Below the pieces are notes generated by a model. That model saw only the letters and a program-made list of their open reading frames with translations. It had not been told where the DNA came from and did not search any database. Below, piece by piece: positions 9,874-18,777 of a DNA stretch of 51,638 nucleotides (positions are counted from its first letter, which is position 1; each line of letters opens with the position of its first letter). Both the position numbers and the translations under genes were made by a program. The stretch is from a bacterium (lineage in GTDB: Bacteria > Fidelibacterota > Marinisomatia > Marinisomatales > JAHJCW01), in the NCBI GenBank assembly GCA_028282845.1, contig JANQGY010000016.1:1-51638 (forward strand). The letters are read 5' to 3'.

Positions 9874-10555
9874 ATACTTTTAAGAATTTACCTATTTCAC
9901 TTGCTTTACAGTTAATTACTTCATCAAATAAATACGATAATTCTGTTGGTTCGGGATTTATCTCCACACAATGAGCACCATTCTCTTTCGCTGATTGTGG
10001 GAAACCGGCTGCCGGCCAAACCACCCCGGAAGTACCAATGCTAATAAACAGATCACAGTTTTCAATTGCTGAATTGACGACATCCATTATTAGCATGTCA
10101 CCAAACCATACAATATCGGGTCTTAAATAATTACCGCAATCGCAAATTTTACTTTTGAATTGTACGCCGATATCATCTATATGTTTTTCACAATTATCAC
10201 AACGTAGTCGCCACAAACTTCCATGCAGTTCGATCACATTATCACTTCCGGCTTTTTGGTGCATCCCATCTATATTTTGTGTTATGATCGAAACATTTTC
10301 ACTATTTTTCTGTGCATTTGAAATAAAATTATGGCCGCTGTGCGGAACACATTTCCCAACTGTTTTCCGTCTGATCTCATGGAAATCCAACACTTTCTCA
10401 GGACCCTGATCAAAGGCAGCTTGGCAGGCATATTCTTCCCAATTATACTTGTGCCAAACTCCACCTTCCCCGCGATAGGTTGGAACTCCGCTCTCAGCGG
10501 ACATTCCCGCACCGGTGAAGAATATTACCTTTGTATAATCGTTTATTTTAATCAA
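9872..10555 (-). CDS. cobB: SIR2 family NAD-dependent protein deacylase
   Basis: 227 aa, normal for bacterial class III sirtuins. Visible motifs: GAGMSAESGVPTYR (NAD binding), TQNIDGMH, the catalytic ELHGS histidine, a four-cysteine zinc module (CDNC then CDCG) and RPDIVWFGD. The step removes acyl groups from lysine using NAD. In CobB and SIRT5 a Tyr-x-x-Arg pair binds the carboxyl of succinyl-lysine. Here the aligned segment reads FHEIRR, so the arginine is kept but the tyrosine is replaced by histidine; succinyl specificity is therefore uncertain. Stands alone, convergent with the M13 gene. Confidence 0.93.
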   Translation of the reverse strand: MIKINDYTKVIFFTGAGMSAESGVPTYRGEGGVWHKYNWEEYACQAAFDQGPEKVLDFHEIRRKTVGKCVPHSGHNFISNAQKNSENVSIITQNIDGMHQKAGSDNVIELHGSLWRLRCDNCEKHIDDIGVQFKSKICDCGNYLRPDIVWFGDMLIMDVVNSAIENCDLFISIGTSGVVWPAAGFPQSAKENGAHCVEINPEPTELSYLFDEVINCKASEIGKFLKV

Positions 10556-10604
10556 AGATTTTTGAATTAATTAAATATCTACTAATTTAAATATATACAT
10601 ATTT

Positions 10605-11348
10605 ATGTGTTATTTAAAAATGTCAGAATTCTTTAATTACTTACCAAATCCCAATAATCAGTTCACACCATTTAGCTTAAACCACTTAATTCCGCTCATC
10701 CTGATTGCTGTAGGTGTCTATTTAATATATTACTACCGGAATAAAATAGCCAACAATTCTAGCGAAAAAACTATCCGCTATTCCATCGCAATAATTGCGA
10801 TATTGTTGGAAGTAGCATTCCAAACATGGCAGGTTCACCATGGCGTTTGGGATTTTGCCGACAGCCTGCCCCTGCACATGTGCCGGCTTACCAATTATTT
10901 AGGCATTCTTGCGATGTTAACTAAGAGTTACAAAATTTTTGAAGTTGCCTATTTTTGGAGTTTGGGCGGCGTGGTAAGCATAATTTTTCCTGATATATTT
11001 CACGGTCCTGACCGGTTCCGATACTACCACTTTATGGCATACCATATACTATTTTTCTATATGTACATGTATATGCTGTTCGTTTTGAATTTCAAATTGA
11101 CTTTTAGATCGTTCAAAAAGAGCTATCTTATACTGCTTACTCTTGTATTATTAGTAATAATTCCGATCAATAATATTTTTGATGTCAACTATATGTTTCT
11201 ATTATATCCGGAAGAGACGCCTTTCTCAGTTTTTGAAGGGAGGGGATATTTATTGTATTTGGTTGGCTGTTTTAGTTTAACAACTGTTATAATGGTTTTG
11301 TGGTACCTGCCGATCCATTTTTATAATCGGCGTTCGAACCGATTATAA
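10605..11348 (+). CDS. YwaF-like (TIGR02206) integral membrane protein
   Basis: About 247 aa with six or seven hydrophobic segments. The pattern HHGVWDF...LPLHMCRLTNYLGILAML and an acidic/aromatic SIIFPDI segment match the YwaF/TIGR02206 family, distantly related to eukaryotic TMEM164. Function is not established for bacterial members; a lipid-related role is possible by analogy. The ATG at 10620 (MSEFFNYLPN) is an equally good or better start than 10605; neither has a clear ribosome site. The 3' end forms part of a terminator. Confidence 0.75.
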   Translation: MCYLKMSEFFNYLPNPNNQFTPFSLNHLIPLILIAVGVYLIYYYRNKIANNSSEKTIRYSIAIIAILLEVAFQTWQVHHGVWDFADSLPLHMCRLTNYLGILAMLTKSYKIFEVAYFWSLGGVVSIIFPDIFHGPDRFRYYHFMAYHILFFYMYMYMLFVLNFKLTFRSFKKSYLILLTLVLLVIIPINNIFDVNYMFLLYPEETPFSVFEGRGYLLYLVGCFSLTTVIMVLWYLPIHFYNRRSNRL

Positions 11349-11355
11349 TTCTTTT
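11321..11355 (+). terminator. Intrinsic terminator overlapping the end of the YwaF-like gene
   Basis: A perfect 10-bp inverted repeat (TTATAATCGG 11321-11330 and CCGATTATAA 11339-11348, loop CGTTCGAA) includes the last codons and the stop of the gene and is followed by TTCTTTTT. It lies exactly at the convergent junction with the GNAT gene. Confidence 0.7.
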
Positions 11356-11783
11356 TCCATTATTTTGTGCTTAATTACACCGAATAATAGCTCGCCATTA
11401 GCGATCATAACGTAGTCTAGTTTTAAGTAGAAATCCCAGGCTATTTCGCGCGCCCACAATCTTATTTTTTTCCAACCTTGATCACAGGCATAGTCTTCTA
11501 AGATCTGCATTATTTGTTTAGCAATACCGCGTTTTTGATATTCTTCATCTACTCCCACAAACCTGATTCTTCCTATATTTCCATCAATTTCATGGATGCA
11601 GCCAATACCTACTACTATCCCATCAATTTCAGCCATAATGTGAAAAGCCTCAGAATCTTCCTTGACTATTTCTGATCCTTTAGGTTGGTTCCAAGGTTTA
11701 CGCAAAATACGCCAACGCAGATCATAATATTTTTCAAAATCTTGAGCAGATTTCGGAGAACGGTAAGTAATTTTGTCGGACAT
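11343..11783 (-). CDS. GNAT family N-acetyltransferase
   Basis: 146 aa. The acetyl-CoA binding motif A is visible as VGVDEEYQKRGIAKQIMQ, preceded by the strand GIGCIHEIDGNIGRIRFV. C-terminal IRLWAREIAWDFYLKLDY fits motif B (a common GNAT end, 'A...FY.K.GF'). Acceptor unknown. The gene starts one base after the SPOR gene ends and so is probably the last gene of the bat transcript; it overlaps the convergent YwaF-like gene by six bases. Confidence 0.9.
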   Translation of the reverse strand: MSDKITYRSPKSAQDFEKYYDLRWRILRKPWNQPKGSEIVKEDSEAFHIMAEIDGIVVGIGCIHEIDGNIGRIRFVGVDEEYQKRGIAKQIMQILEDYACDQGWKKIRLWAREIAWDFYLKLDYVMIANGELLFGVIKHKIMEKEL

Positions 11784-11784
11784 A

Positions 11785-12210
11785 TCAATAAGTTAGTCTT
11801 GCTCGCACAATCCATGAACGGCGATAACCAAGCCGATATAATTTTTGACGTAATTCCTCAGCATCCAAACGATCAATAAAAGCCCCGGCCCGGACTTTAT
11901 AATTAGGCGCATCAAAAACCACTTCCACTTTATCTTCGATCATGGTCATTATAGTGTCGCGCACTATTTCCGCCTCGATTAAGTTATTCACTTCAATTAC
12001 CTGCACCTGAAATCCATTATATACTTTACCACTTTCCATTTCAAGATCATCCTTGTCATAGTCAATTATCGGTGTATAACCTTCAATAAATGGATTTAGC
12101 ACCATCGGTGTAGTCAGTCCATGATCTATGAGTGAGTCAGGGTGAAATATCCATTCCTGAGCAAATACAACAATCGGAATTATTAGACTAAAAATAATCG
12201 GATTTTTCAT
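11785..12210 (-). CDS. SPOR-domain exported protein at the end of the bat operon
   Basis: 141 aa with a cleavable signal peptide (residues 1-17, ending VFAQ). Residues about 65-140 look like a SPOR domain: GFQVQVIEVNNLIEAEIVRD, then NYKVRAGAFIDRLDAEELRQ and a final LGYRRSWIVRARL strand. SPOR domains bind glycan strands lacking stem peptides. The start overlaps batE by 23 bases, indicating translational coupling, which ties the Bat complex to the cell wall. Confidence 0.8.
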   Translation of the reverse strand: MKNPIIFSLIIPIVVFAQEWIFHPDSLIDHGLTTPMVLNPFIEGYTPIIDYDKDDLEMESGKVYNGFQVQVIEVNNLIEAEIVRDTIMTMIEDKVEVVFDAPNYKVRAGAFIDRLDAEELRQKLYRLGYRRSWIVRARLTY

Positions 12211-12973
12211 TTTCTAACGAACGTACATATTGGGATTTTATCCAGCCTTTCTTACCATCAATCAACTCGATCTCTAACCAAAAATCCTGATCCTGAGTGA
12301 TCTCGGCTTTTACACCTTCATGCAGCCGGAACAATATCGTCTCCTTTCGATCGAAAGGAGCGGAATAAACTTCCACTTCGGATTGAACAATAATTGCTTG
12401 CCGCTTATCCGATACTTCAAAATATTTATCTAAAGCGATCAAATGGACAAGTAATGAAAATACCAATAACGCAATTATTAATCTTGACAGCCATAAACTT
12501 TGCCAGCGATTATATTTTTTAAGAAAATATATAAATGTCCCGATCATTAACAAGGTTGCCCCCAATAGAATTATATCCATCAAAGTGGCTGACTGTTTGA
12601 CAGCGCGGTATTGTTCTAAAAATATAATCGTTTCCGGCATTTTTATCCTATCTCGAACACGCGTATTTGCCAATGACAAATTGAATTTCAAATCTTTGTC
12701 GCGCGGTGCTAACTGCAAACCTTTTTCAAAAGCCCAAATCGCATTACCTAATTGATTGATACGATAGTAAGCATTTCCAAGATTATAATACAAATCAATA
12801 TGCTCGTTACCCTGTGCCAATAAACTCTCATAAATCTGAATAGCGGAAGTAAAGTCCTCCCTCAACATTCCTTCATTACCGGCAGTATAAAGCGAGTCCC
12901 GATCAGAAACAATTTGCGCTGTAGCAAAACTGATCAGGAATAACAGAAATATTTTCGACTTATAATTTTGCAT
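12188..12973 (-). CDS. batE: BatE-like TPR and SH3-domain protein
   Basis: 261 aa. Order: signal peptide (1-19), two or three TPR units (about 30-105, with NLGNAYYRINQLGNAIWAFEKGL), two membrane helices (about 130-155 and 160-185), and a C-terminal bacterial SH3-like domain (about 195-255, with W-LEIELIDGKKGWIKSQYV). This architecture is that of BatE in Bacteroides-type bat operons. It overlaps batD by 14 bases. Likely a periplasm-facing adaptor in the Bat complex. Confidence 0.85.
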   Translation of the reverse strand: MQNYKSKIFLLFLISFATAQIVSDRDSLYTAGNEGMLREDFTSAIQIYESLLAQGNEHIDLYYNLGNAYYRINQLGNAIWAFEKGLQLAPRDKDLKFNLSLANTRVRDRIKMPETIIFLEQYRAVKQSATLMDIILLGATLLMIGTFIYFLKKYNRWQSLWLSRLIIALLVFSLLVHLIALDKYFEVSDKRQAIIVQSEVEVYSAPFDRKETILFRLHEGVKAEITQDQDFWLEIELIDGKKGWIKSQYVRSLENEKSDYF

Positions 12974-14657
12974 TTAATTGTTTTAATAATGATTTCGTTC
13001 TCTTGACTAATTTCTCACGGGTTACGTCACCGCTTGGTCCATATCGTCCGGCGTCGCATATCTTCAACAATTCCACGGTGCCCGATACTAATTCAGTATC
13101 CTCAATTCTTTCGGCTAATATTGATTTTACCTTAAACGGATCCAATTTGTCGGAAGACAGTTGAAGTTTATCTCGTAAATAGCCATAAACTGCATTTGAA
13201 GAATTAGTGAATTGGTCGCCGTCAGATTTATTTAATTGCTTCTTAGCAGTTCTCATAGCCTTTTTGGAGCGCCGCAACTGTTCATTAGACAGCCGTGTTT
13301 CCTGTATTTTAAATACCATTGATGGTAATACAAACAACAGGAGCGAGAGAGTATAAATGCCAATTAATAAATAGGGGTTATTGCTTTTTTGCCATTTTAT
13401 CTCGCTAGTGCGAATAAACCTGATATCCTCTCCTAGTAGCTCAACCTCCTCCTTGGTAAATCCATTTCCGGCGGTGGCAACATTGTTATCCGGTTCCACC
13501 GATATTTCCAATACACTTGTTGAAGTACGCCTCCACTCCCTTACATTAGGATTAAAGTAAGTTATTTCGATCTGCGGTATCGTATAACGTCCGGTTTTGC
13601 GAGGTATTAAAATGTATTCTTTGGTAACTGTACCGGAAATTTTATCCCGGAACGGCTCTTTTTTAGTCTCAATCGTCGGCGGAAATACTTCAATATTCTG
13701 CGGAAATTGTATTTCGGGAATACTAAGAACTTCAATGTTTCCGGTTCCCTTCAGTTCAATCTTTAGTGTGGTGGCGTTATTTGCTTTTACATCATGAGGA
13801 CTAATAGTACTACTAATTTTAAAATCACCGACTGCTCCGCTAAAACCATCGGGGATCTCCCCGGGGAATTCCTTAACATTAATGGTAGTTTGCTTAGTTC
13901 TAAGCACTTTGGGAACTGTTTGATTTCCAAATGAACCGAAAAATGGATCATTAAATAGATTATTGTTTGATTTCACTACTACATTGCAGTTCATGAGCAT
14001 AGGCGTTAATTCCAATTGACCGGATTTGGTGGGGAATAATGCGATACGGTAAATCGTAGCGCTCTTATAGCCTACACCCTCCAGAACCACATCTTGAAAT
14101 TGTACCTGCTCAGGCACGAATAATTCTTCGGTCCAAAAGCCGGAATGCTTAGGGAATTCAACATTTTGGATTGACATATTCACACGCGTATATAACTTGT
14201 ATGTCACAGTGATCTGCTCTCCCACAAACGCGTTAGTTTTATCAATATCCATCCCTAAGAATAATTCGTTGGTTTGGTAGTCGCGGTCGGAATCCGATAC
14301 GGTCATATTGATCGGATCAGTTTTGAAGACATCTTTTCCTACTGTCACGTTAAGAGATGGGATAGTGAATTGTCCTTCTTTTTTAGCAACTAACGACCAA
14401 GACAAGCTGCGACTGCTACTGGATTTCCCATTTATCCATTGCATGCTTGTTTGTTGTGCCGGTCCGCTTATTACCGAAAAGTCATTCAGTAGTGGCGCTA
14501 ATTCCACCTCAGGATTTTTACTTGAGTTAAGCGCTTCTATCTTAAAGGTGAAGACATCGCTGACCTGAATATTATTGGAACTCACAGTAGCCCGAACTTC
14601 CTGCGCATTCAGCCATGAAAAAGCAAAAATTAGAATTATGGAAATTAAATTACGCAT
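12960..14657 (-). CDS. batD: BatD protein
   Basis: 565 aa with signal peptide (1-18). Residues about 20-400 are repeated beta-sandwich segments typical of BatD (oxygen tolerance domain); GDFKISSTISPHDVKANNATTLKIELKG is a characteristic BatD strand pair (shown here only by its key words GDFKI and TGNIE). One membrane helix follows near 428-448, then a basic cytoplasmic coil (RRSKKAMRTAKKQL) and a helical C-terminal domain. Batd is the large periplasmic part of the Bat complex. It starts five bases after batC. Confidence 0.88.
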   Translation of the reverse strand: MRNLISIILIFAFSWLNAQEVRATVSSNNIQVSDVFTFKIEALNSSKNPEVELAPLLNDFSVISGPAQQTSMQWINGKSSSSRSLSWSLVAKKEGQFTIPSLNVTVGKDVFKTDPINMTVSDSDRDYQTNELFLGMDIDKTNAFVGEQITVTYKLYTRVNMSIQNVEFPKHSGFWTEELFVPEQVQFQDVVLEGVGYKSATIYRIALFPTKSGQLELTPMLMNCNVVVKSNNNLFNDPFFGSFGNQTVPKVLRTKQTTINVKEFPGEIPDGFSGAVGDFKISSTISPHDVKANNATTLKIELKGTGNIEVLSIPEIQFPQNIEVFPPTIETKKEPFRDKISGTVTKEYILIPRKTGRYTIPQIEITYFNPNVREWRRTSTSVLEISVEPDNNVATAGNGFTKEEVELLGEDIRFIRTSEIKWQKSNNPYLLIGIYTLSLLLFVLPSMVFKIQETRLSNEQLRRSKKAMRTAKKQLNKSDGDQFTNSSNAVYGYLRDKLQLSSDKLDPFKVKSILAERIEDTELVSGTVELLKICDAGRYGPSGDVTREKLVKRTKSLLKQLNAKL

Positions 14658-14662
14658 TCAAA

Positions 14663-15367
14663 CTACCAATCTTTCTCATGTTTACGGCCGGATCGCTGAG
14701 CCATTTTTACCTTTTGATGTATTTTTTCTTCATCTTTTAGGGCATCTAAAATTGCTTCGGCATTGATCTGTTGCTGAGATTTTGGTGCTTCACGCTGTTC
14801 ATCTTCACTGGTTTCAGATTCCTGATCTTCCTGCTTATCCGGCTCGTCTTTATCAGTGTTCTGCGATTGGTTATCTTGATTATTCTGATCATTTTGATCA
14901 TTTTGATTGTTAGACTGCTGATTCTGCTCCTGCTGTTGTTGATCCTGATCTTGTTGCTGCTGATCCGATAAATATTTTGCCAACTCATAATTAAATTTAG
15001 CATCATCATCATTGGGATTGAGCTCAAGCGCCTTGCGATAGAATGCTACGCTTTCTTGCGGACTCTGTTGACTGTAGATCGAGTTACCTAAATTATAAAA
15101 AGCTCGTTCCCGAATATTAGTATCATCTGATTTAAGTGCTTCTTCAAATGATTTGGCAGCATTGGGTATATCCCCTAACTGATATTGACTTGCTCCCAAT
15201 CCCAAAATGGCTGCCGGATTTTCTTTGGTAGCGGTAATCAATTCTTCATAATACGCTTTCGCCTCTGCATATTTTTGATTTTTATAATTTGTCAGACCTT
15301 CATCATCAGCTGCTATAAACGAAATAGGTATTAAAAAAGTTAATATTATATTTAAAATAATTTTCAT
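14663..15367 (-). CDS. batC: BatC TPR protein with long Gln/Asn/Asp-rich linker
   Basis: 234 aa: signal peptide (1-20), three TPR units (about 25-130), then about 80 residues dominated by Q, N, D and E (about 132-205), and a conserved C-terminal helix INAEAILDALKDEEK followed by a basic tail RSGRKHEKDW. The TPR region and the ALKDEEK helix are typical for BatC. The linker is longer and more polar than in most homologues I know. It overlaps batB by four bases. Confidence 0.88.
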   Translation of the reverse strand: MKIILNIILTFLIPISFIAADDEGLTNYKNQKYAEAKAYYEELITATKENPAAILGLGASQYQLGDIPNAAKSFEEALKSDDTNIRERAFYNLGNSIYSQQSPQESVAFYRKALELNPNDDDAKFNYELAKYLSDQQQQDQDQQQQEQNQQSNNQNDQNDQNNQDNQSQNTDKDEPDKQEDQESETSEDEQREAPKSQQQINAEAILDALKDEEKIHQKVKMAQRSGRKHEKDW

Positions 15368-16356
15368 TCAGCCCTTTTCCGATAGGTTGGAATTATAAAA
15401 GCAATTACGGCAAAAATTAAGGAAAAAACTGCAAAAATCTGATATCTGTCTTCAAATTCCGCATACTCGTGTGCTTCAAATGTTTTTTTCTCCATATTAT
15501 CAATCACAGCATTCAAATTATTTTTATCATTGCTCTGATTATCAATACGTATAAAAACGCCCTGCCCGGCTTCAGCTAATTCGGTCAACATTTGTTCGTT
15601 CAAAGTAGTGGTAACCAATTCGCCTTTTTTATCTTTCTTATATTCGGTAATTACTCCATCATTGCTGATCGGGATCAAGGATCCGGAGATCGAACCTACT
15701 CCCATAGTATTGATTACTATACCTGTCTTAGCAGCTTTTTGTGCAATCAAAATTGCTTCGCCTTCGTGGTCTTCTCCATCAGAAACCACCACCAAAACCT
15801 TATATTTTTCACTTTCATCAGGAAAGGCAGAAATGCTTGTTCTCAAAGCTGCGCTCAATGCCGTTCCCTGATTTTTGATCATGTTTGTTTCGATTGCATC
15901 AAGGAATAAGCGCGCTGCTTCATAATCACCGGTTAATGGTAAATAATAATGTGCCAAGCCCGCAAACACGATGATACCGACTCTATCACCTTTTAATCTT
16001 TGTATAACTTGTGAGATTTCAAATTTTGCTTTCTCAAGGCGCGTCGGTTTTACATCTTCGGCATTCATGCTTACCGAAACATCCACAGCAAATATCAGAT
16101 CAATTCCTTTCCTTTCCACTGGTTTTACTTTGGTTCCGATCAACGGTCCCGCAGCAGCAATGATTAGTAAAATCAAGGCATACACACGAAATCTTCGTTT
16201 CCAGGATTGTTTCTTTAGATCTAACCGCGCAGTAAGGCGCTTACTCAACAAATTTGATCCATTACCATTTTTTAGTTTTAGACGAATCTGCCATACAATC
16301 CAAATGAAGATAAATATAAGCAATAATAATAAAATAAATGGATAGCGCCAATCCAT
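15364..16356 (-). CDS. batB: BatB von Willebrand factor A protein
   Basis: 330 aa. Two N-terminal membrane helices (about 5-24 and 58-75), a vWA domain (about 85-285) and a C-terminal helix (about 305-325). The MIDAS metal site is intact: DVSVS at 92-96, a threonine in the LTGDYEAARL segment and SDGEDHEGEA later. Such proteins form a periplasmic complex with BatA. One-base overlap with batA. Confidence 0.92.
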   Translation of the reverse strand: MDWRYPFILLLLLIFIFIWIVWQIRLKLKNGNGSNLLSKRLTARLDLKKQSWKRRFRVYALILLIIAAAGPLIGTKVKPVERKGIDLIFAVDVSVSMNAEDVKPTRLEKAKFEISQVIQRLKGDRVGIIVFAGLAHYYLPLTGDYEAARLFLDAIETNMIKNQGTALSAALRTSISAFPDESEKYKVLVVVSDGEDHEGEAILIAQKAAKTGIVINTMGVGSISGSLIPISNDGVITEYKKDKKGELVTTTLNEQMLTELAEAGQGVFIRIDNQSNDKNNLNAVIDNMEKKTFEAHEYAEFEDRYQIFAVFSLIFAVIAFIIPTYRKRAE

Positions 16357-17327
16357 TACATTTTTCTCCTTAAAATTCCACGCGTAAGCACTTCATAAAA
16401 AATGCCAAGGATCGCAGCCGGGATCAACAACCAACCATACAAATCCTGATATCTTGTATAAGTTTTAACTTCAATCTCAGAACGCTCCAATTGGTCAATT
16501 TCTTCATAGATACTTTTAAGACGATTTACATTATTCGCTCTAAAATAGATACCGTTGGTTACTTGAGCAACTTCTTTCAAGGTTCCCTCGTCAACTTCAT
16601 TCCTGATATAACCGCGATTCGGAACATAGGTTACCGATTGATTTGTACCGGCACCGATCGTATATATTTTAATGTCGAACTCATTAGCCATTTCGGCTGC
16701 CGTTAACGGATATAACTCGCCGGCATTATTGCTGCCATCCGATAATAAAATCATTACTTTACTTTTAGCATCGCTTGAGCGCAGTCGGTTAGTTGCATTT
16801 GCGATTGCCATCCCGATTGCGGTTCCGTCATATTCACGCTCGGCTACACTGACATCATCTAATAAATCAATCAAAACATTTGTGTCAATTGTAAGCGGAC
16901 ACTGAATAAACGTCTCGCCGGCGAATACTAACAAACCGATCCGATCGCCTTGGCGATTCTCAATAAAGGTTTTAGCGGTGGATTTTGCAGCTTCCAAACG
17001 ATTCGGTTTGAAATCTTCAGCAAGCATACTGCTGCTAATGTCAAGCACCATAACAATGTCAACAACCTCAATTTTGGTTTCTTCAAGATTATCAACTAAT
17101 TGTGGTCGGGTTAAGCCAAGTATTGTTAAAGATAAAATAATAAAAAACAGGATTTGAATTAATATCGTGCGGAACTTACCACGTTTTTTAAAATTATCAC
17201 CGATTAACTTGGCAGCCGAAAATTGAATAGTGCCTTCTTTCTTCCGGCCGGCTATCACGTACCACAGAATTAGAAGCGGTATCAGAAATAAAAGTAATAT
17301 ATAATATGGGTTAGCAAATTCTATCAT
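16356..17327 (-). CDS. batA: BatA von Willebrand factor A protein
   Basis: 323 aa with helices at about 9-26 and 55-73, a vWA domain (about 90-285) and a C-terminal helix. MIDAS motif DISSS at 96-100 and LSDGSNNAGE are intact. First gene of the bat cluster; the upstream 122-base gap (17328-17449) is AT-rich and could carry the promoter. The AAA+ MoxR ATPase and DUF58 genes that usually precede batA are not adjacent, so they must be elsewhere if the complex is complete. Confidence 0.93.
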   Translation of the reverse strand: MIEFANPYYILLLFLIPLLILWYVIAGRKKEGTIQFSAAKLIGDNFKKRGKFRTILIQILFFIILSLTILGLTRPQLVDNLEETKIEVVDIVMVLDISSSMLAEDFKPNRLEAAKSTAKTFIENRQGDRIGLLVFAGETFIQCPLTIDTNVLIDLLDDVSVAEREYDGTAIGMAIANATNRLRSSDAKSKVMILLSDGSNNAGELYPLTAAEMANEFDIKIYTIGAGTNQSVTYVPNRGYIRNEVDEGTLKEVAQVTNGIYFRANNVNRLKSIYEEIDQLERSEIEVKTYTRYQDLYGWLLIPAAILGIFYEVLTRGILRRKM

Positions 17328-17449
17328 ATTTATAAAAATTATTTAATTACTTTACTAACGATAAATAGATTTGTTTCTTATATATAAATAGATTTTGCCA
17401 GAAGAAGAATCGGTAATTTTGTTATAATTTATTTTAGATAAAATTTAGG

Positions 17450-17686
17450 CTAAGCCGATTTCTTTTCTTCTTTTTTTTCTTCCTTGGTAATGGAATCGCC
17501 GACATCTTCAAGTTCTTTTTTTGCCCCATCAACGGCTCCTTTAAATTCACGGATTCCCTGACCTAAGCCTTTTGCAAGACCCGGTAACCGTTTAGCGCCA
17601 AACAATAAAAGCAGGACAAAAACGATTAATATTATTTCCATCGGCCCCAAGTTGAAAACAGCATATACAATTTCGCTACTGTGCAT
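17450..17686 (-). CDS. tatA: Sec-independent translocase TatA/TatE
   Basis: 78 aa: a single membrane helix (about 10-27, with GPMEIILIVFVLLLLFG), the FGAKRLPGLAKGLG hinge motif, an amphipathic helix (GIREFKGAVDGAKKEL) and a lysine-rich tail. This is the pore-forming Tat subunit that exports folded proteins. No tatC is adjacent. Confidence 0.95.
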   Translation of the reverse strand: MHSSEIVYAVFNLGPMEIILIVFVLLLLFGAKRLPGLAKGLGQGIREFKGAVDGAKKELEDVGDSITKEEKKEEKKSA

Positions 17687-17732
17687 TTTATTCTCCTACA
17701 AATCTATAGAAATTAACTTTAATAATATTCAA

Positions 17733-18020
17733 TTATCTAAAAAATCTTAAAAAATAATAGGCTGCGGCTAATCCAATTAGACTGGCAATATTGAAAGTAA
17801 TTGATAAACCGAATTTTAAGGTTATTATTAACAAATCAATTACAATCACTCCGGTTTCGTTGCCTACTAATCCGGCAATATCAAAACTGACTCCTAAATT
17901 GAAGAAATCTTTTACTACACCTTCCGGCAATATCCAACCAAGCATGCTTCCAAATAGTGATCCTAACACGGCTCCGACAAATAATCCTAAAGTTATATAC
18001 CCCCATGACTTTTTCTTCAT
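17733..18020 (-). CDS. DUF4321 membrane protein
   Basis: 95 aa with two or three hydrophobic helices (about 9-30, 50-70 and 78-93) and the segment GLFVGAVLGSLFGSMLGWILPEG, matching DUF4321. Function unknown. It starts one base after pssA ends in the same transcript direction. Confidence 0.8.
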   Translation of the reverse strand: MKKKSWGYITLGLFVGAVLGSLFGSMLGWILPEGVVKDFFNLGVSFDIAGLVGNETGVIVIDLLIITLKFGLSITFNIASLIGLAAAYYFLRFFR

Positions 18021-18021
18021 G

Positions 18022-18777
18022 TCAATTCCTGTCAGGTTTAATTCTTCCTGCTATTGCCAATTTTTCACTACGCAGTAATGATTTCAAAACGCTCAACAAT
18101 ATATAACAAATTAAGACGGGAAAAATCAACAGACCTTCCCATAAAATTATACTAACTAATAGTAATATGCCGGATATTAATCGTATATTATTTTTCCTGC
18201 CCTTTTTGAATGATAAATATGGCATTACTCCAAGTTCAAAACGCATTACCATTAACATTCCCATTATCAAAGTAAGCGCCAAGCCGATGCGAGGATCACC
18301 TAAATTTCCAAATAAATAATTTGAAAATAGTACATAGCCAAATAGTAGATTTGCATATAATGGAGTAGTAAGACCGGTATAACTAAATGATAATTCCTCA
18401 CTGTTTACGTTGAATTTCGCCAATCGTATGGTCCCCAACAGAATAGGTATGAAGCTAAAAATAATTGCCAGAATCGGATGCAAGCCGGTGGTCCATGTTG
18501 TATAGATCAAAAGAGAACTCGTAACACAAAATGATATTGTATCGGCAAATGAATCAAACTCAGTACCGAATGTTGACTCAATTCCAAGTATTCTTGCTAA
18601 TTTACCGTCAAAAGCATCAAGGATAGCCGCACTAAATATAAACCACGCCGCCTGAATAGGATTTCCGTTTATTAGCAAAACTATTGCGGAGAATCCCAAA
18701 TACATGTTGAGTACCGTAAAAATGTTCGGTATGAAACGTTTGTTTATTCTTTTACGGAATCTATTTTTTTCACTCAT
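18022..18777 (-). CDS. pssA: CDP-diacylglycerol-serine O-phosphatidyltransferase
   Basis: 251 aa integral membrane enzyme. The CDP-alcohol phosphotransferase signature is complete: D-AFDGKLAR-x8-GTEFDSFAD (pattern DG-x2-AR-x8-G-x3-D-x3-D) near residues 53-77. It makes phosphatidylserine, which the adjacent psd gene product converts to phosphatidylethanolamine. It overlaps psd by four bases, supporting coupled synthesis. Confidence 0.93.
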   Translation of the reverse strand: MSEKNRFRKRINKRFIPNIFTVLNMYLGFSAIVLLINGNPIQAAWFIFSAAILDAFDGKLARILGIESTFGTEFDSFADTISFCVTSSLLIYTTWTTGLHPILAIIFSFIPILLGTIRLAKFNVNSEELSFSYTGLTTPLYANLLFGYVLFSNYLFGNLGDPRIGLALTLIMGMLMVMRFELGVMPYLSFKKGRKNNIRLISGILLLVSIILWEGLLIFPVLICYILLSVLKSLLRSEKLAIAGRIKPDRN

